This document shows positions 4,086-6,774 of a stretch of 6,774 bases of DNA, in pieces. A program made the position numbers and the translations under genes. Position 1 is the stretch's first letter, and every line of letters starts with the position of its first letter. The notes below the pieces were generated by a model. It worked only from the letters and a program-made list of their open reading frames with translations. It searched no databases and was not told the DNA's origin. The stretch comes from Candidatus Kapaibacterium sp. (GTDB lineage: Bacteria > Bacteroidota > Ignavibacteria > Kapaibacteriales > UBA2268): the NCBI GenBank assembly GCA_938038165.1, contig CALHRB010000389.1, positions 1-6,774 of the forward strand, in the 5' to 3' direction.

Positions 4086-6374
4086 ATGAATAAGAGTTTT
4101 TGTTATATCATTATATTATCAATATTGACTTTTCTCAACGCATATTCTCAGTCGAACAATTCAAAAACTGAATTAATCCCATCGCCTTATGACAAATCGC
4201 TTGCTGAAATCGGTAGGGTTGTTTATATTGGAAACAAGTCATTCACAGATGAAGAATTGAACAAAATAAACAATTTGAGAGCAAGCGACAGAAACGTTTT
4301 TCACAGAATATTTCAATATTACCTAAATGAAATCAAACAAAACAGAGCAACTCCACCTCCTCTTATTGATGCTTTCAAGATGTCAATCAACACTATGGTC
4401 AATGAGCTTAGATTTTATGAACCAATAAGAGTAAAAGATGAAATTGATAAAATAAAAAACTTCTACGAACAAAAAGGTTTTCATAATGCTTCGGTGAGTT
4501 ATACGATTGAACCCGACAAAAAAAAAGGTATAAATATTATTAAAGTGTTAATAGAAGAAAACGAACGATGGACTGTTAGTAACATTAATTATATTGGACT
4601 AGACACCCTGCCTGATGATATCAAAGACAGAATCAACAAATTGAAACTGATTAAGGTTAATGATTTTTTTGATGAAGTTATTTTAACTCAGGAAATTGTT
4701 CTGATTCAAAGATTTTTACTCGACAACGGGTATTTTTATACAAAATTCGATATTCCTCTGGTTACAATTGATACTCTAAAAAAACAAGATAGCATAACAA
4801 TTTCTTTTCATCCCGGAAATAGACAGAGATTTGGCGAAATTTATCTTGTTGATAAAAAAAACGGGCAACAGGCTGTTGGATATAATATGAAAATAGCTCA
4901 ACTTGAAATAAAAAAAGGTAACTGGTATAGTTTGAGCAAAATCAACAGAAGCCTGTCAAATTTACTTTTACTGGGTACATTTGACTTTGTCTCGATTGAC
5001 ACCTCAACAGCAATATTTCCTAAAACTGATACAACAATACCTTTCAAGGTTGAGTTACAATACCGCAAGCAACAGGAATATGGTATTGGTATATTCTCAA
5101 ATCGAACTGTGATAGATAACTATCTAAATGGAGGAATTGAGGCTTCTTATATCCACAGGAACATTTTTGGCTCAGCTCAAGTGCTTAATCCTTATGCAAG
5201 ATTTGTGATTCAAAATATGAGCGAAGCTCTTTACGACAGAAGTAAAGCCCTCTTTGAGTTCCAGCTTGGAATAAATTTTGCTCAACCTCTTTTATGGATA
5301 ATAGATGTTTCGAGGATAGGACTAACAGTTCAACCGCTTTATTCAGTCAGAACAGTTTATAATCAATTAAGAATTAATACTTTTTCTTTACCAATCAAAT
5401 TTCCAGTCAGTCAACCCAAATTTACTTACATTCATAATTTTTCAATTGATTTCAACTTCGAGCGGGAGCTACCATTGAATTTTTCTGAAGCAAAGAAAAA
5501 GATGCTTGAATCGGCAAGAACCACTGAGGATAGCGTCAGAGTTGAAGAAATTTCAAATATTTATGGAAACCTTGATGAATTTGTAAACAGTAAAAATCCC
5601 ATCTTCACTTCTACTTCTTTTGGTATATCTCTTATAAGCGACACACGAAACAATCCTTTTTCTCCGAGCAATGGACATTTTGCTATTTATTCATTTGAAC
5701 TTCCCTTTTCGGCTTTTACTGGCACTAACAGCATATTAGGAAATAACAAATTTCTGAGATTTCAGCTTGCGAATTATTGGTTCTGGGGACTGAACAATAA
5801 TTTGGTTTTAGCTTTAAAACAAAGAGAAGGGTTTATTTATTGGTGGAACAAAGCCGAGTCGTTCATACCTTTTGAAAAGCAATTTTTTGCTGGCGGAGCA
5901 AATAGCGTTCGTGGATGGCCCTCTCGCAGATTGAGATACTCAAAAAGGGAGCTTAATCTAACTGGTTCTGCCTATGATTATGCAGTAAACTTTGTCGGAA
6001 ATAGCATTCTTATCGAAGGAAGTCTCGAATTTAGATATAGGTTCTCATCAACCGGCTCAGGTGTTATTGCAGAGCAAATAGCCAATTTAGGTATTACGGG
6101 ATTTTTGGATTGGGGCAATGCCTTCAACTGGCTTCTGCTCGATGATAACACAAAAGACTATATAGATAAATACAATTGGTGGGAATTCGGAACGGGTCTG
6201 GCTTTGGCTCTTGGTTTGGGTCTAAGGTATGAAACCCCTGTCGGACCGTTCAGAATTGATTTTGCTTGGCCACTTTACGACCCGAACGGCAAAGGCAACG
6301 AAAAACTAATTTTCAACAGGCGTCAAGGTCTTTCGGCTTTTACTTTTCACGTTGGTTTAGGACACTCTTTCTGA
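4086..6374 (+). CDS. Omp85-family outer-membrane protein (TamA/BamA-like): POTRA domains plus 16-stranded-type barrel
   Basis: The protein has 762 residues. The signal peptide is ~1-21 (Lys3, hydrophobic core, 'LNAYS' before Gln22). POTRA-like repeats follow: ~44-158 ('GRVVYIGNKSFTDEEL' to 'INIIKVLIEENE'), ~163-243 ('VSNINYIGLDTLPDDI' to 'ITISFHPG') and ~247-327. The rest (~330-762) is the surface-antigen/D15 barrel, with Omp85 hallmarks: 'NSVRGW' (606-611; the lid-lock VRGF/Y motif with Arg609), 'GPFRIDFAWPL' (720-730) and a terminal aromatic strand ending in Phe762, the usual beta-signal. Family members insert outer-membrane proteins or move substrates across the outer membrane. With about three POTRA domains it is nearer TamA than five-POTRA BamA. 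Oddities are an extra ~45 residues inside the first POTRA (~64-112) and a charged ~45-residue insertion in the barrel (~461-506). The start has no Shine-Dalgarno; the ATG at 4086 gives a sound signal peptide. An exported protein gene follows after 65 bp. Confidence 0.93.
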   Translation: MNKSFCYIIILSILTFLNAYSQSNNSKTELIPSPYDKSLAEIGRVVYIGNKSFTDEELNKINNLRASDRNVFHRIFQYYLNEIKQNRATPPPLIDAFKMSINTMVNELRFYEPIRVKDEIDKIKNFYEQKGFHNASVSYTIEPDKKKGINIIKVLIEENERWTVSNINYIGLDTLPDDIKDRINKLKLIKVNDFFDEVILTQEIVLIQRFLLDNGYFYTKFDIPLVTIDTLKKQDSITISFHPGNRQRFGEIYLVDKKNGQQAVGYNMKIAQLEIKKGNWYSLSKINRSLSNLLLLGTFDFVSIDTSTAIFPKTDTTIPFKVELQYRKQQEYGIGIFSNRTVIDNYLNGGIEASYIHRNIFGSAQVLNPYARFVIQNMSEALYDRSKALFEFQLGINFAQPLLWIIDVSRIGLTVQPLYSVRTVYNQLRINTFSLPIKFPVSQPKFTYIHNFSIDFNFERELPLNFSEAKKKMLESARTTEDSVRVEEISNIYGNLDEFVNSKNPIFTSTSFGISLISDTRNNPFSPSNGHFAIYSFELPFSAFTGTNSILGNNKFLRFQLANYWFWGLNNNLVLALKQREGFIYWWNKAESFIPFEKQFFAGGANSVRGWPSRRLRYSKRELNLTGSAYDYAVNFVGNSILIEGSLEFRYRFSSTGSGVIAEQIANLGITGFLDWGNAFNWLLLDDNTKDYIDKYNWWEFGTGLALALGLGLRYETPVGPFRIDFAWPLYDPNGKGNEKLIFNRRQGLSAFTFHVGLGHSF

Positions 6375-6429
6375 TTTACTGAAACATTTTTAACTTATTC
6401 TCGTAATTAAAATTTAATATCTATTTTTT

Positions 6430-6433
6430 GGAG
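6430..6433 (+). promoter_or_regulatory. Ribosome binding site (GGAG) of the exported protein gene at 6440
   Basis: GGAG ends 6 nt before the ATG at 6440, good Shine-Dalgarno spacing, and it fixes that start. The 65-bp gap after the Omp85 stop shows no hairpin-plus-T-run terminator, so read-through from the Omp85 gene is plausible. Confidence 0.55.
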
Positions 6434-6439
6434 ATTAAA

Positions 6440-6774
6440 ATGATAAAAGTGATGGTATCCATAATAGTTTTCTGCTTCTTCTTTCTAACACAATTTTCTT
6501 ATTCTTTTCAAAGCGAAGGAACAAAAACAGACTCCTCTGACTCTGGTTTTTTTTCGGAATGGTCTGAGTGGTATGGGTTAAGAACATTATCTAAAGCTGA
6601 AAAATCTCCCTCTATTGATTTTTATTGGGGGACATTGCAACCTTCTTTTAAAATCCAGAATTATCAGGATAGATTTAGTAAAATTGGGAACCTCTCGCTT
6701 AATATTGGTTATTCCAGATTAACTACTAAAGCCTTTGTTTTCAAATATTCAAACGAAAGTGTTCTTTTTCAAGG
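6440..6774 (+). CDS. Exported protein of unknown function, 3' part cut off (possible outer-membrane barrel)
   Basis: The first 111 codons are open to the right edge of the window. The start ATG has a GGAG site. Residues 1-22 form a signal peptide: Lys3, a core 'VSIIVFCFFFL', then 'TQFSYS'. Cys12 lies within the hydrophobic core, not at a lipobox, so it is probably not a lipoprotein. The mature start is polar and acidic ('SEGTKTDSSDSG'), followed by aromatic-rich sequence ('FFSEWSEWYGL', 'SIDFYWGTLQPSF') and alternating hydrophobic/polar stretches such as 'GNLSLNIGYSRL' and 'AFVFKYSNESVLF', as in outer-membrane beta strands. I do not recognise the family. Its place 65 bp after an Omp85 gene, on the same strand, makes an outer-membrane protein or a client or partner of that Omp85 protein a reasonable guess, no more. 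Confidence 0.8.
   Translation, partial: MIKVMVSIIVFCFFFLTQFSYSFQSEGTKTDSSDSGFFSEWSEWYGLRTLSKAEKSPSIDFYWGTLQPSFKIQNYQDRFSKIGNLSLNIGYSRLTTKAFVFKYSNESVLFQ

Noticed and set aside
1..6774. Mobile element, CRISPR array, tRNA/rRNA, toxin-antitoxin or defence system
   Set aside because: I saw no regularly spaced repeats, transposase or integrase motifs, terminal inverted repeats or RNA gene signatures; all long frames are accounted for by metabolic or envelope genes.

Overview
This is an AT-rich window from a Gram-negative bacterium, probably in or near the Bacteroidota / Ignavibacteriota-Chlorobiota group. Several things point there. Three intergenic boxes read TATATTTG, which fits the Bacteroidota -7 promoter consensus TAnnTTTG. 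Most starts lack a Shine-Dalgarno sequence. Signal peptides end in '-SQ' or '-GQ'. One secreted protein ends in a FlgD-Ig / type A sorting-like domain. The assignment is an inference; there is no rRNA or other marker gene.

Layout. (1) Positions 1-547, minus strand: a RidA/YjgF-family gene followed 14 bp later by the 5' part of a [2Fe-2S] small subunit of a molybdenum hydroxylase (isoquinoline 1-oxidoreductase alpha-like), which runs off the left edge. (2) Positions 548-725: a 178-bp divergent intergenic region with a promoter-like box for ridA and a 12-bp perfect palindrome. (3) Positions 726-3151, plus strand: a secreted alpha/beta hydrolase and then, 11 bp on, pdxA of vitamin B6 synthesis, probably one transcript. 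(4) Positions 3139-3831, minus strand: a small secreted protein with a C-terminal FlgD-like Ig domain. It converges on pdxA with a 13-bp overlap and has an unsettled start. (5) Positions 3838-4085: a 248-bp divergent region with promoter-like boxes facing both ways and a 7+7 bp dyad. (6) Positions 4086-6374, plus strand: an Omp85-family outer-membrane protein (POTRA domains plus a 16-stranded-type barrel, TamA/BamA-like). (7) From 6440 to the right edge, plus strand: the start of an exported protein of unknown function with its own GGAG ribosome binding site.

How the genes relate. The left pair is probably a catabolic or redox unit, with RidA clearing reactive imines beside a molybdenum hydroxylase. 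The right half is about the cell envelope: an outer-membrane insertase or secretion pore, a downstream exported protein, and a divergently transcribed secreted protein. The middle pair joins an exported hydrolase to a cytosolic cofactor enzyme with no obvious functional link.

I see no mobile element, CRISPR array, tRNA/rRNA or defence system, and no convincing undescribed system. The points most worth a second look are the shared TATATTTG boxes, the TGA just inside the likely original start of the FlgD-Ig protein gene, and the Omp85 protein's unusual first POTRA region with its uncharacterised neighbour. No intergenic stretch exceeds 300 bp.
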